From: Hyaloperonospora brassicae | Lineage: Eukaryota > Oomycota > Peronosporomycetes > Peronosporales > Peronosporaceae | Reading direction: 5' to 3' | NCBI GenBank assembly: GCA_947650285.1 | Contig: CANTFL010001332.1 | Coordinates: 186,001-250,000, forward strand | DNA length: 64,000 bases | Part shown: in pieces, positions 21,636 to 31,451 of the stretch | Layout of the letters: the number at the start of each line of letters is the position of its first letter | Position numbering within the stretch: position 1 is the stretch's first letter | Made by a program: the position numbers and the translations under genes | The notes under the pieces: model-generated | What the model was told of the DNA's origin: nothing | Seen by the model: the letters and a program-made list of their open reading frames with translations, nothing else | Database searches by the model: none

Positions 21636-22040
21636 ATGCGCGTGGCCTCGTTGTTCCTCGTCGCGATCGCAGCTGCTTTGTGCGCGATCAGCGCCGAAGC
21701 GACTCAAGAGGCGGCAGCGATCAGCAATGCCGCTCCCAGCAAGCGGTTCCTGGCCGTGTTTGGCGAGGTGCAGCGCGCCGATGGTTTGGCCGAGATCTTG
21801 GGCAACTCGATTGAGACCCACAACAAGATTCGAGAGCTCCTCGTGCGGTGGTGCATGGAGGACCACGGCTCTGAAAATAGCAGCAAGAGTATCCTCAAGA
21901 GGAACAAGAGGAACAAGTTGAGGGTGAAGCACGACCCTCTGAAGCGCGCCGCGTCGAAGATGTACGCGAGACTGACGCACCACCCAACGAGTCGGAACCT
22001 ACGCGAAGCGAGCATTGACTGTAAATATTTGGACGCCTGA
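21636..22040 (+). CDS. Small secreted protein, RXLR-like effector candidate
   Basis: A 134-residue single-exon ORF with a clear signal peptide (MRVASLFLVAIAAALCAISA, cleavage near 20-23). The mature protein has an SKRFLAVFG stretch at 35-43, where oomycete effectors usually carry RXLR. It is RFLA, not a canonical RXLR, and no clear dEER follows. The remainder is helical (LAEILGNSIETHNKIRELLVRW), with a strongly basic stretch at 85-100 (KSILKRNKRNKLRVKH) that could act as a nuclear-localisation signal or be a propeptide. Only two cysteines are in the mature part. A secreted role is well supported by the signal peptide. Host-directed function is an inference from size, composition and lineage; its target is unknown. 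Confidence 0.72.
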   Translation: MRVASLFLVAIAAALCAISAEATQEAAAISNAAPSKRFLAVFGEVQRADGLAEILGNSIETHNKIRELLVRWCMEDHGSENSSKSILKRNKRNKLRVKHDPLKRAASKMYARLTHHPTSRNLREASIDCKYLDA

Positions 22041-23541
22041 AGAACAGGCGATCGGGACGTCTGCTGTGAACGTGAACGTGTTGTCAACCTGTGTGTCTTC
22101 TTGTCGTCTTGTGTCGTGGTCGACTCTTGTCTTGTCGCCGTAGCAGTTCTACGAAAGCACGTCGCATTGCACAGGTACGTTATGCTGACTGCCAACAAGA
22201 AGGACACGTGCATAGGTAGATAGATGGCAACAAGACGGACGCGTAGGGTCGTTCGAACGTGCAGGAGCCACTTTTGCTGCCAGGCTGTACCCCTTTTTCG
22301 AAAGGCGTTGGACGGCCTCGAGAGAGGAGGAGCGAACTGGATTCCTGAAGAACGTGCACACTGATTTGACCTGTCAGCGTGCCGGAAGAAGGAATCGTCC
22401 CCCCTCCCCCTTCCTTACCCGACAACGAACTGGATGGATTGACCGCCCGATCGCAGGCACATCTTCAGTTTCGAGGAGGAAACTGGTCACGCTCTACGTA
22501 GGACACGTGAACTGGATACTACGCCTGCCTGTTCGATGAGAGAGAGCCCACTGTGTGTGTGTAGGCGCACCTGCTCCTGCTTTGACAGCAACATCGGACG
22601 TAATGTGCGAGTGAGTGTGTTCGTTGTGGATTACGCACAGCGTCTTCATTCATGAGCGATATCGCGTGTGTGACGGGCTATAGCGTCGAGCAGCCGCGGC
22701 CATTGTCGTCTGACTCTTTCCAAAAGCCCTAAGATCGGTTGACTGATGGGCGGCATGAAGCCGCAGTTGCTCTTCCAGGTAGGCGAGACAAGAACACTCC
22801 AACTGCCAACGCCACTAGTCTTCGGCCACTGCTCAGGCTCAGTCGAGGCCGACCTGGCAACGACTGCAACGACGTCCCACGTGCAGCAGCGTCGTTACGG
22901 AAGATGACGCTCGTGCAGGCGGAATCCAGCGACCAGGTGTGCGAGTGACTTTCGTCGACGCAAGTGGTAGCAGCTACAGTGCTATGCAGACACTTCCCGT
23001 CACCACGCAGCTCACGGAGTCAGTGACGTAGCACAGCAGTCGGCCGTACGCTACAACCGCAGCACACTGGCCAAGACGTACAGCCAAGTAAGGCACCTGC
23101 ACCGCGGTCGCTTCGAGTCTACATGTACCCACTTCATCCACATGCGTTTTGTGCCCACGAAGCGCAGCGCCTGCGTCTCGACTCCCGTATTGTCTGATGC
23201 AATGAGCAACGAACTCTTATGTACCACACAAGTACAGTCGGCGCAAAGGACGCGACAGCCCGACGTCAATTCATCATCAAGCGAGTGGGTCAGGTACGAC
23301 CGCGTCGTCGTATCGGTCGACGTGGCTACAAAACGTCTGGACGACAGGCGCTCAGTCGCTATTCGCTCTTTTGGGCACTACTGCTCTCGTTTGATACGGT
23401 ATCGATCGATTCGACGTTTCGATTGGTCGAAAAGGACCCCACTCACACACACACAAACCCGCTCGGACGTCCGTAGCTGCTCGTCGCCGAGCGAAGAACC
23501 CACTGGTCCGCCCTCTCCACGTCGCCCCTCTCGGTCCACTC
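22041..23541. other. Intergenic, no gene supported
   Basis: 1.5 kb between the secreted protein and FtsZ. Only chance frames are visible. CCAAT-type words (CGATTGGTCG near 23419) precede FtsZ. No repeats beyond short GT/CA runs. Confidence 0.4.
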
Positions 23542-24939
23542 ATGACGCGTCGGTGCACGTCGCTCGTCCTCCTCTCTCAATGCACGACCGCGCTGTCCGC
23601 TTGTCCCGTGTCGGTGCTGACGCAACAGAACGCGCGCTGGACGCATACAAACGCTAATGTCGCGCTCGATACCGCCCGATGCAACCGGACGAAGGCGTCG
23701 CTGGCTCCCCAACGAGCCAATCGGAATACAGATCGACGAAAGCGACCAATCACAGCAGCAGCAGCAGCTACCGATGCGGCCGCTTGTAAAGCAGAAGGTA
23801 CGCACAAGGACGAAGCTACACCGCGGCCGGGGATGAAGTTTGCGTTCAAGGACGGGAAGCCGTGGATCACCGTCATGGGACTTGGCGGAGCAGGCAGCAA
23901 CGCGGTGAACAACATGATTGCATCGCAATTGGAAGGCGTTGAATTCATTGTCGCCAACACGGACTGTCAAGCTTTAGGACGGTCGCTCGCGCCTCACAAG
24001 ATTACGCTCGGGAGAGACATAACAAAAGGACTGGGCGCTGGGTCAAAGCCCGAGTTGGGCAAACGGTCGGCAGAGCAGCAGAAAGGAGAGATTGAAAAGA
24101 TGCTGCAGAACAGCAACATGTTGTTTATCACGGGTGGTATGGGTGGAGGAACGTGCACGGGCGCTGCGCCCGTTGTGGCCAGTATCGCGAGAGAGCTCGA
24201 TATCTTGACGGTTGGTGTCGTTAGCACACCGTTTCGCTCGGAAGGACCGAACCGCACTCGACTGGCCAATGCTGGCGTGAAGGAGCTGGCCAAGTTTGTC
24301 GACACGCTCATTGTCGTGCCGAACCAGAATTTGCTGGCACTCGCGGACAAGAGCACTACCATGCTTGATGCGTTTCGGTATGCGGATGATGTGCTGTTGG
24401 AAGGCGTCAAGGGCGTCACGGACCTGATTGTTCGCCCAGGACTGATCAATCTGGATTTTGCCGACATTAAGACTATCTTGTCGAACGCAGGTCGTGCTAT
24501 CATGGGCTCAGGTGTCTCCAGCGAGGAAGGGCGCGCTCGAAAAGCAGCTGAACAAGCACTAGTGAACCCGTTGCTTGGCGATCTACCTACTGAGTCGGCG
24601 CACGGCTTGCTGGTGACCATACAAGGTGGTGAGGACATGACGCTGTTCGAAGTGGATGAAATCATGGAGATCATTCGCAACCGTGTGCACGATGAAGCCA
24701 ACATCATTTTCGGCACTTGCTACGACCAGTCGCTAGAAGGATCTGTGTACGTGTCCATTATCGTGAGCGGAATCCAGACGGACGTTATCTCGCCGCCCAT
24801 TGGAAAGGCTCATGTGTTCTTGCAAGAACCTTCCAAGCGACTAGAAAGTGGAGACTTTGCGGCCACGTCGAAGGCCAATAACGAGGAGAGGCCTGTCGAG
24901 CAAAAGAAGGGCTTGTTCAGCCGCTTTTTTTCGCTATGA
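23542..24939 (+). CDS. ftsZ: FtsZ, mitochondrial-type division GTPase
   Basis: Single exon, 465 residues. Residues 1-98 are basic, Ser/Thr/Ala-rich and lack acidic residues early on: a mitochondrial presequence. From 107 the bacterial FtsZ core is complete: MGLGGAGSNAVNNMI, NTDCQAL, the tubulin-signature loop at 201-207, TVGVVSTPFRSEGPNR, LIVVPNQNLL, and the T7 loop GLINLDFADIKTIL with its catalytic Asp residues. Polymerised FtsZ forms the inner constriction ring of mitochondria in protists that kept it, including oomycetes. One oddity: the signature is GGGTCTG, because codon 205 is TGC where the family has Gly. The usual C-terminal FtsA/ZipA-binding peptide is absent; the tail ends KKGLFSRFFSL. 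Convergent with the thioredoxin-UBA-PUB gene, 191 bp apart. Confidence 0.96.
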   Translation: MTRRCTSLVLLSQCTTALSACPVSVLTQQNARWTHTNANVALDTARCNRTKASLAPQRANRNTDRRKRPITAAAAATDAAACKAEGTHKDEATPRPGMKFAFKDGKPWITVMGLGGAGSNAVNNMIASQLEGVEFIVANTDCQALGRSLAPHKITLGRDITKGLGAGSKPELGKRSAEQQKGEIEKMLQNSNMLFITGGMGGGTCTGAAPVVASIARELDILTVGVVSTPFRSEGPNRTRLANAGVKELAKFVDTLIVVPNQNLLALADKSTTMLDAFRYADDVLLEGVKGVTDLIVRPGLINLDFADIKTILSNAGRAIMGSGVSSEEGRARKAAEQALVNPLLGDLPTESAHGLLVTIQGGEDMTLFEVDEIMEIIRNRVHDEANIIFGTCYDQSLEGSVYVSIIVSGIQTDVISPPIGKAHVFLQEPSKRLESGDFAATSKANNEERPVEQKKGLFSRFFSL

Positions 24940-25130
24940 AGAGCTTTGATCAGTACAAGATGATAATGGACATCAAAGCACGAGGTTTTCGTACGCACGT
25001 ACGTCTGCGGTCACTTTATACGTCACGGTCCAAAGTCGCAATTGCAAAAGCAAACAACGGCTGGTCCATGCCAAACGTGGGCATTGGGCAAATGCAGCGC
25101 ACGCTTGCTAGACGCATTGTACTCAGTGTT

Positions 25131-26729
25131 TTAATTCGACAACTCAGCAATCGCACCCTCGAGCTGCACGCGAGCATATTGCAGCAGCTCCAAGTCACGC
25201 TTTTCCACCGAGAGTTTGAGATTGCCATCCGCCTCGTCCTTTTCGTAGCCAAGGCTCTTCAAGAAAGCCACGCCTCCTACCAGGCTCGCCACCCGCTTGC
25301 GGAACGCCGGATTGTCCAGGTTGATCGTGCGGAACTTCTCCTCGCCTGGCTTTTCCACCAGGTTCTTCACATACACATTCAGCGTTTTCAGGGCCGTGAG
25401 TCCATCGTTACCCACACGATACTTCTTCAGAATGCCCACATTTTTCACGATCTGCTCTCTAGGTGTCAGCTCGGGGGCCTTCTTTGTCTCTTCTTCCTTC
25501 TTCTTTGACATGGCCGGACCAGCGGGCGCCACATCAATAGGAGGGCCACCCAGCCGACCACCACGAGCGTGACGCTCGCGCTTGTCCATCTCAATCTGCT
25601 GACGCAGGCGCTCCCGCTCTCGCTTCGCGTCTTCCTTGTCCTTCTTCATTTTCTCCGCAGCAATCTTCCGCTGAATCGCCTCAATCTCGTCACGCGCTTC
25701 CTGCATGCCCTGTCCTTCCGTGCGGCGCTTCAACTCCTTCGCACGCTGCTCGGCCTTCTCCAGTTCCTCGCGCTCTGCACGCTTTTTCGCGATACGCGCC
25801 TTCAACTCCTCGACTTTTGCTGCCTTTTCCTCACTTGTCAGCTCCCGTTTCGGCGCTGTCTTTGACAGATCCACCACCTTCATGGGCTCGTCAATATCCG
25901 CATCATCTTGGTGATCCCCCAACCAATTGATCGCGTCTTCCAGTCCCTGATTCTCCGTTGCAACAAGCGCTTTACTCGATCGGAGCTCGTCAAACCCCAT
26001 CTCCTTGAGCTGTGCCAATAGTCCCTCGTCCACAAACGGAAGTCCCATCTCTTCTCCTCCGTGCTCCATCTTTTCATCAGCGTCGCCGTCGTCCACATTG
26101 GCATCCTCATCACCAGCCGAACGACAGATGCCCGTACTTAAATCACACACTGCACCAGCCACTGGCACGGACTTTGCAGCAGCAGCAGTAGAAGCCACAG
26201 CAGTAGCAGCAGCAGCAGCAGCAAGAGGAGTTCTCGCTGGCGTCAACCCAGTGGGAGGCACAAGACTCACGTCGTTGAACTTCTTGAGCCGAGCTTCGCG
26301 CGCTTGTTCAGCCGCCGATCGAGACGCAGCTCCAGCAGCAGCAGCAGCAGCAGCTCCAGCGCTCGAGCCCAAGGCCACTCCAGGCGAAGCAAACGGATTG
26401 AACGCCGACTGCCGCCACTGCTCAATCTTCGCCCGCAAGGAGTTCGGGTCCGCGCCCACGAGTTCATCGACTTTCGACTGGTTCAAGTAAAAGTGGAACG
26501 TCGGGAACCCGCGCACGCCCAGCGCGCCAATCAGCGCGCGGTTCTGCGCCTCGTCCACCTCGAGGAACACCACGTCCTGGTACTCGTGGCTCAGCGCGTG
26601 GTACACGGGCTTAATGTGCTGGCACGGGCCGCACCAGACGGCGGAGAAGTCCACGACCACGAGCTTCCCGCCCGCGCGCTGCATCTGCGCGTTCCACTCG
26701 GCGTCGCCGCGCACAGGGAGGACGCCCAT
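25131..26729 (-). CDS. Thioredoxin-UBA-PUB domain protein
   Basis: Single exon, 532 residues. The thioredoxin fold covers 1-108 with active site WCGPC (Cys33 and Cys36) and the cis-Pro in GFPTFHFY. An Ala-rich linker with a CxxxxxxxC pair (DLSTGIC region) follows. A UBA-like domain sits at 235-275 (GLLAQLKEMGFDELRSSKAL...AINWLG). A long charged coiled coil covers 295-390, and a PUB domain covers about 428-525 (YRVGNDGLTALKTLNVYVKNLVEKP; NPAFRKRVASLVGGVAFLKSLGY). UBA binds ubiquitin and PUB binds p97/VCP tails, so this looks like a redox-active cofactor of the p97/proteasome pathway. The parts are family knowledge; the combined role is inferred. Convergent with ftsZ. Confidence 0.92.
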   Translation of the reverse strand: MGVLPVRGDAEWNAQMQRAGGKLVVVDFSAVWCGPCQHIKPVYHALSHEYQDVVFLEVDEAQNRALIGALGVRGFPTFHFYLNQSKVDELVGADPNSLRAKIEQWRQSAFNPFASPGVALGSSAGAAAAAAAGAASRSAAEQAREARLKKFNDVSLVPPTGLTPARTPLAAAAAATAVASTAAAAKSVPVAGAVCDLSTGICRSAGDEDANVDDGDADEKMEHGGEEMGLPFVDEGLLAQLKEMGFDELRSSKALVATENQGLEDAINWLGDHQDDADIDEPMKVVDLSKTAPKRELTSEEKAAKVEELKARIAKKRAEREELEKAEQRAKELKRRTEGQGMQEARDEIEAIQRKIAAEKMKKDKEDAKRERERLRQQIEMDKRERHARGGRLGGPPIDVAPAGPAMSKKKEEETKKAPELTPREQIVKNVGILKKYRVGNDGLTALKTLNVYVKNLVEKPGEEKFRTINLDNPAFRKRVASLVGGVAFLKSLGYEKDEADGNLKLSVEKRDLELLQYARVQLEGAIAELSN

Positions 26730-29583
26730 GCTGTGTGTGGATCCGGCGGGTGGACGAGCGGTCGTACTTTGGGCGACAACGAGGCCGCGGCGTGGGGAGA
26801 TGATGTGCGGAACACTAGTTTAGGGCGTCTGGGCCAAGAACAGGCGCTTGGACAGCGCTGTGAACCAGAGGTGCATTGCATCGGTCCGAAGAGGAGGTAT
26901 CTTGGCCACAAGGTGTGTCCTTCTGACGGCTATTCGAAAACAGTACCTGACAGCAATGGCTTTTGCCGTTTGTAGGAAGAAAAGGTCGACATGGGCCGTC
27001 TTCTTCGTACTATGACGTGTGCTTTCAAAGCGGAAAGAAATTCCACGTCGCGGAATGCCTCTGATGGACCAAAGTGCGTGCGCGCGTACGCACCAGAAGA
27101 CAAGTGACGCACTTTTGCAACCGATACGTGGATAGTTGTAGCCGCTCAGGTGAAGAATAGCATGGCGATCTGCACACGCGTATCTCGTGACGCTGCGGCG
27201 AAGACGGGTCGACACGGGCGTAACAGGCATGCGCTGCCAGCGTCAGTGAAGTTCACGTGCAACATTCGGCTCTACATGTTTCCGTCAGGTACGATGGTAT
27301 GCCGCGCGGTGCATGTGGGTGGACCAGTGTCGAAACCTCAGCTGACATGTATAGAAAGCAGCAGAGTTCTACGGCAACGCGCAGCTAATTGCAAACGCAG
27401 TAGTCATGCTGTGTCTACTACTCATTGCGCAGTCGATGGCGAAAGCACAAGCAACAAAGTGATGAATGATGCGAAAACGGTGGCGTTTACAGTACCAGCA
27501 TCAGCGCTGGTCTCAGTCTCCTGCAAGAACATCACGTCTATCGCCAAAGCGGTAAGGTGGGGCGCGACGGAAATGGGCAGTCGACGACATCGACGGCAAG
27601 CACGTGAGAAGCAGTGCCGAGCGTGTATTGACATGGCGTTGACTATGAACTAGCCCGCTGGCGAGCCAGCAGCCAGAATGTAAGCGCCAGTGGACCCAGG
27701 AGCGAGCGTATAGCAGTTGGTCCTGGGCCAACCCGGCCAGGCACCTCTGGCGAGATCGCCATCGAACGACTCGACGCATGCGTAAGCATGACAGTATGGT
27801 CGCTGACGCAATGATTTGGTGCGTTCTCGTTGCGATGCTCCGTGTCATTGTAGGCATGGAAACCAGAACTGTTCGTACTGTCGCGGCAAAGGACTGCGGC
27901 TGCTCGCTAACCTGCTGCATTCTTGAGTTTGTTCGGGTGTCGTTTGACGCATCGTCGCGAGGTAGTGCCAACTTGTCGTCCGTGCGCGTTTTCGGGCCGC
28001 CCACGTGCTACCCATCGACGGCAAGCACGTCTATCCATTACGAAGACAATCAGTCGATCTATCGGGTGCTTGTGCCTATTCAAGAACTATCGGTAAGACC
28101 TCGTTCTCGTGTTCACGGACTCATTCTGCTGACCAAAACGTCAGGTTTTTACGGGAAACACTCGGTAAAGGGCACGTGTGACTGGTAAGTATCTCTGACG
28201 TGCAGATCGGCTCGTTCTTTGGACGTCGTTGTCGCTTGGCCGTTGTAGCTTTGCGCTCAACTCGCACAGCGACGTCTATCCATTACACACAGAATGGTCC
28301 TCATTGATGGTGGCGCATATACACGTGCGCGCCTGTTCCTACTGGAGTCATGATTCGATTCTAAAACGGCCGCACAGTCCAGTCAACCTCCTCACCGCAC
28401 CTACTTCTTCGTCCACCTCTTCTTGGGCCCAGAGATGGCATGCAGGCGCTCTTTCGATCGGAACAACAGATCAACTCGACGACATCGCGAAAGGACTTCC
28501 GAGCTCATTAGACTTCCACAAACAAGGTAACTTGAGACACGTACTTTGTGTTTGGATGAACGCGATGCGCTGTGCGGTCAGTCAGCCCTACTGCGGGCTT
28601 CACCGAACAAACGTCGTCATTAGCAGTCAGCAGTCAGCAGTCTTCTGTACGTGACGCACAATCAGCTGAGACCTCGCGGATGCATCCGCCAAGGACAGTG
28701 CTGAACTTTGCGCTGCACCATATGCTACGCCCGCATGATTGTACGATTGTACGTGCAACAGACGTGCTTGCCAAATCCATGCCAAGCTACGGTCACTTGT
28801 CCAAGACTTTGCATATTGTAACATATCATCGCTCTTTACTTTCGATGACGTCCTCTTGGGCCAAGATGACTAGTGCTGCACCCGTGTCAAGCGAGCGATC
28901 CACACGCAGTTTACGTACGGCCTATGCGTGTTCGCGTGCCCTATTTTTTTCCAGCTCGTGAGACTCGACTTCTCTGAACCTGCATGCTTATCCTGTATTC
29001 TCCGTCTTTGGGCACCAGTAAGCGTACCCCTCGTGCCCCGCTATCGCGTTTTCCGTCCTTTCCACCAGCTACGCGCTAGTCGTTCCACACAAATCGCACC
29101 AGACGGCACTTAAGTGCGCGTTGCACTTTGTGTTAGGGGTAGGCCCAATAGTGCAGACCACAAACCCCACCCACTTGCTCGCTACAGTACCATGTCGCCT
29201 AACCAGTTGCTGCATCAGAGGACGTCCTGCATCTCAGTTGCTCCTCGAGGACCCGTTAGAAACGTCCATCGTCCGCTCGCTCGCTCGCTCGCTCTCTGTC
29301 ACAGACCGTCGGCGCCGGAGCCGCAGTCGCGAGTCCCTCTGACGTACTGTCACCCGCCAGTCCCTTCAGCTCGTTCCCCGCGTCGCGCACGGGCCGCGGA
29401 CACTGCTTTCCCCGCGCTCTTTACGCTTTCCAGTCATCAGCACGACGGACGAACAGCGCGTTGGCTGTGCCGTGTACCCCTTGAGTGTACCCCAACGGCC
29501 GTGCAGTGTACCCCGCCCGTTTCTATTTTGTGTCTCTCTGTACCCACTTGCGCCATCGAAAACAGCAGCAGCAGCAGCAGCTC
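26730..29583. other. Large intergenic region with decayed repeats
   Basis: 2.85 kb without a supportable gene. An 18-bp word, CATCGACGGCAAGCACGT, occurs at 27587 and again at 28013, and CGTCTATCCATTAC occurs at about 28028 and 28272, so pieces of the same sequence were duplicated and have decayed. One frame reads IDGKHV, reminiscent of a DDE-transposase motif, but nothing else of such a protein survives. A CGCT tetranucleotide run lies near 29275-29300, in the promoter of the next gene. Confidence 0.4.
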
Positions 29584-31248
29584 ATGACGCAGGCAAACCC
29601 CGAGTTCTGGACCCCTCACGAGGTGGACGACTGGCTCAAGCGCTTTGAGAACGGCCGCTACGCGCACTTTAGTGGGCCCCTGAAGGGCCGCAAAGGCGCA
29701 GACATTGTGCGCTTTACTGCGGCCGACTGGTCGCAGCTGACGCCTCAGGACCTGGCCACGAGCCTCCGCTTTACGCTCTTGGGTATGGTACAGGTGGCGA
29801 CGCACGACGAGCCGCTGGCGATTGTGACGGACTTTGTGCCGCTTGGGGGCTCCCCGGGCAAGATCAAGCGAGCGAGGGAGGCCCCGACAAAGACAGTGCC
29901 CGTCAAGTTCCCGCCTATGGTGGAGCTACCGTCCGTGCCCGTGCTGATCGTGATGCTGTTGTTTGTGTTCCTGGTGGTCCTGTGCTTCACAGTGCTGCGT
30001 CAGCCTCTGTTGGACATTGGCATTGAGTCGAAAAGCCTCTTGAAATATGGCTCGATCCCCATTGTTAGTGTCGTGTTCACGTACCTCCACATTTGGATTG
30101 CGCTGTGGATGACGTTCTATCCACTCGAGTACACTGGCTGTCTGCAGATTCCGAAGACCAACGCAGGCCTCGGATGGCAGGGCATTGTACCGCACAAAGG
30201 CGAGAAAATGGCTCGCCAGGCTGTGCAGATTATGACGCGCGACTTGCTGAATGTGTCGGAGATTTTTGCAAGGATCAAGCCGGCACAAGTTGTGCGCGAG
30301 CTGGAACCGATCATGTTCAATATGATCCATACGGTTGTGGAAGACATGGCGCTGAAATACAGTCCGGATCTGTGGGCTGTGTTGCCGGTCAGGGTAAAAG
30401 AGGAGATTGTTGAGAAGGTAAAGGAAGAGTCGCCTGCGCATATCGAGGCGCTCATGGACGAGATCCGTAACAACATCGAAGAAGTCTTTGATTTGGAGGA
30501 TATGGTGGTAACCAACATGTGCAAGGATAAGCAGATTCTAGTGAACATGTTTGTGATGTGTGGCTACTCTGAGCTGACTTTTATCCGGAATTCAGGTGCC
30601 TACATGGGAGGCATATTCGGCCTCATGCAGATGGGAGTGTGGTTCGTATACTCCGATCCGATTGTCGTGTTCCCGGTGATTGGTCTGCTTGTGGGCACTG
30701 TGACCAACTGGCTCGGTCTGAAGATGATTTTCGAACCCGTGAACCCCCGGAAGTACTGTGGCATTACTTTTCACGGTCTGTTCTTGCGACGTCAGAGCGA
30801 AGTGGCGGAGGTGTACGGTAGGATGGTTGCCCGCGACGTGTTAAACTCCCGGAACATTTTCGAGGCTATTTTGAAGGGCCCGTACTCGGATCGCCTGTTT
30901 GAGCTCGTGTACGACAATGTCCAAGAGGCCGTTGATGCTGCTACTGGGACTACAGAAAAGATCATTAACTTCAGCATTGGCAAGGAAACGTATGCCAATA
31001 TAAAGGAAGATGTGACGAACCACATTGTGGAAATCTTCCCGGAAAGTCTCCGTCATATCGAGAGCTATGCCACGGCTGCCATGGACATGGAGGTCACGCT
31101 GCGTGAGAAGATGAAGCTGTTGTCTTTCGAGCAGTTCGAAAGCTTGCTGCACCCCATCTTTGAGGAAGATGAGTGGAAACTCGTGGTCATGGGCGGCGTG
31201 CTTGGCGTCGTGATCGGCATCGTCCAGGTTTATCTTATCGAGCACTAG
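29584..31248 (+). CDS. SAM-like plus DUF445 multi-pass membrane protein
   Basis: The start is the ATG at 29584 (554 residues); the frame is open upstream only through non-ATG codons. Residues 8-68 resemble a SAM domain (WTPHEVDDWLKRF...GADIVRFTAADWSQLTPQDL). TM1 is about 117-138 and TM2 about 157-179. Then comes the DUF445 signature GWQGIVPHKGEKMARQAVQIM. Long amphipathic helices follow, with a second TM pair (AYMGGIFGLMQMGVWF; PVIGLLVGTVTNWLGLKMIF) and a second copy of the motif (GITFHGLFLRRQSEVAEVYGRMVARDVL), indicating an internal duplication. A C-terminal TM tail anchor ends at IVQVYLIEH. DUF445 has no settled function; an intracellular membrane contact or shaping role is only a guess. 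Convergent with the PTEN-RING gene. Confidence 0.9.
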   Translation: MTQANPEFWTPHEVDDWLKRFENGRYAHFSGPLKGRKGADIVRFTAADWSQLTPQDLATSLRFTLLGMVQVATHDEPLAIVTDFVPLGGSPGKIKRAREAPTKTVPVKFPPMVELPSVPVLIVMLLFVFLVVLCFTVLRQPLLDIGIESKSLLKYGSIPIVSVVFTYLHIWIALWMTFYPLEYTGCLQIPKTNAGLGWQGIVPHKGEKMARQAVQIMTRDLLNVSEIFARIKPAQVVRELEPIMFNMIHTVVEDMALKYSPDLWAVLPVRVKEEIVEKVKEESPAHIEALMDEIRNNIEEVFDLEDMVVTNMCKDKQILVNMFVMCGYSELTFIRNSGAYMGGIFGLMQMGVWFVYSDPIVVFPVIGLLVGTVTNWLGLKMIFEPVNPRKYCGITFHGLFLRRQSEVAEVYGRMVARDVLNSRNIFEAILKGPYSDRLFELVYDNVQEAVDAATGTTEKIINFSIGKETYANIKEDVTNHIVEIFPESLRHIESYATAAMDMEVTLREKMKLLSFEQFESLLHPIFEEDEWKLVVMGGVLGVVIGIVQVYLIEH

Positions 31249-31451
31249 TCAGGCTGATCGATGCAGTCAAGGAACGGTAGTATCCGACCGCGTGTTCGTC
31301 GCGCTCTCTCCGCTGTGGGTCACTGTAGTCAGTCACAGCGGCTTTGTTCGGGCTTGAAAGGGTAAATATTCGATTTACGCGTATTTGTCATGTTCATATT
31401 CATGTCTTCCCATTTTACCCAAAGCGATAGTGTGCAGCACTAAGATCCAGC

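Noticed and set aside
27778..28188. 136-codon plus-strand frame with a hydrophobic start
   Set aside because: The signal-peptide-like start is weak and the rest has no domain; it lies across duplicated, decaying words.
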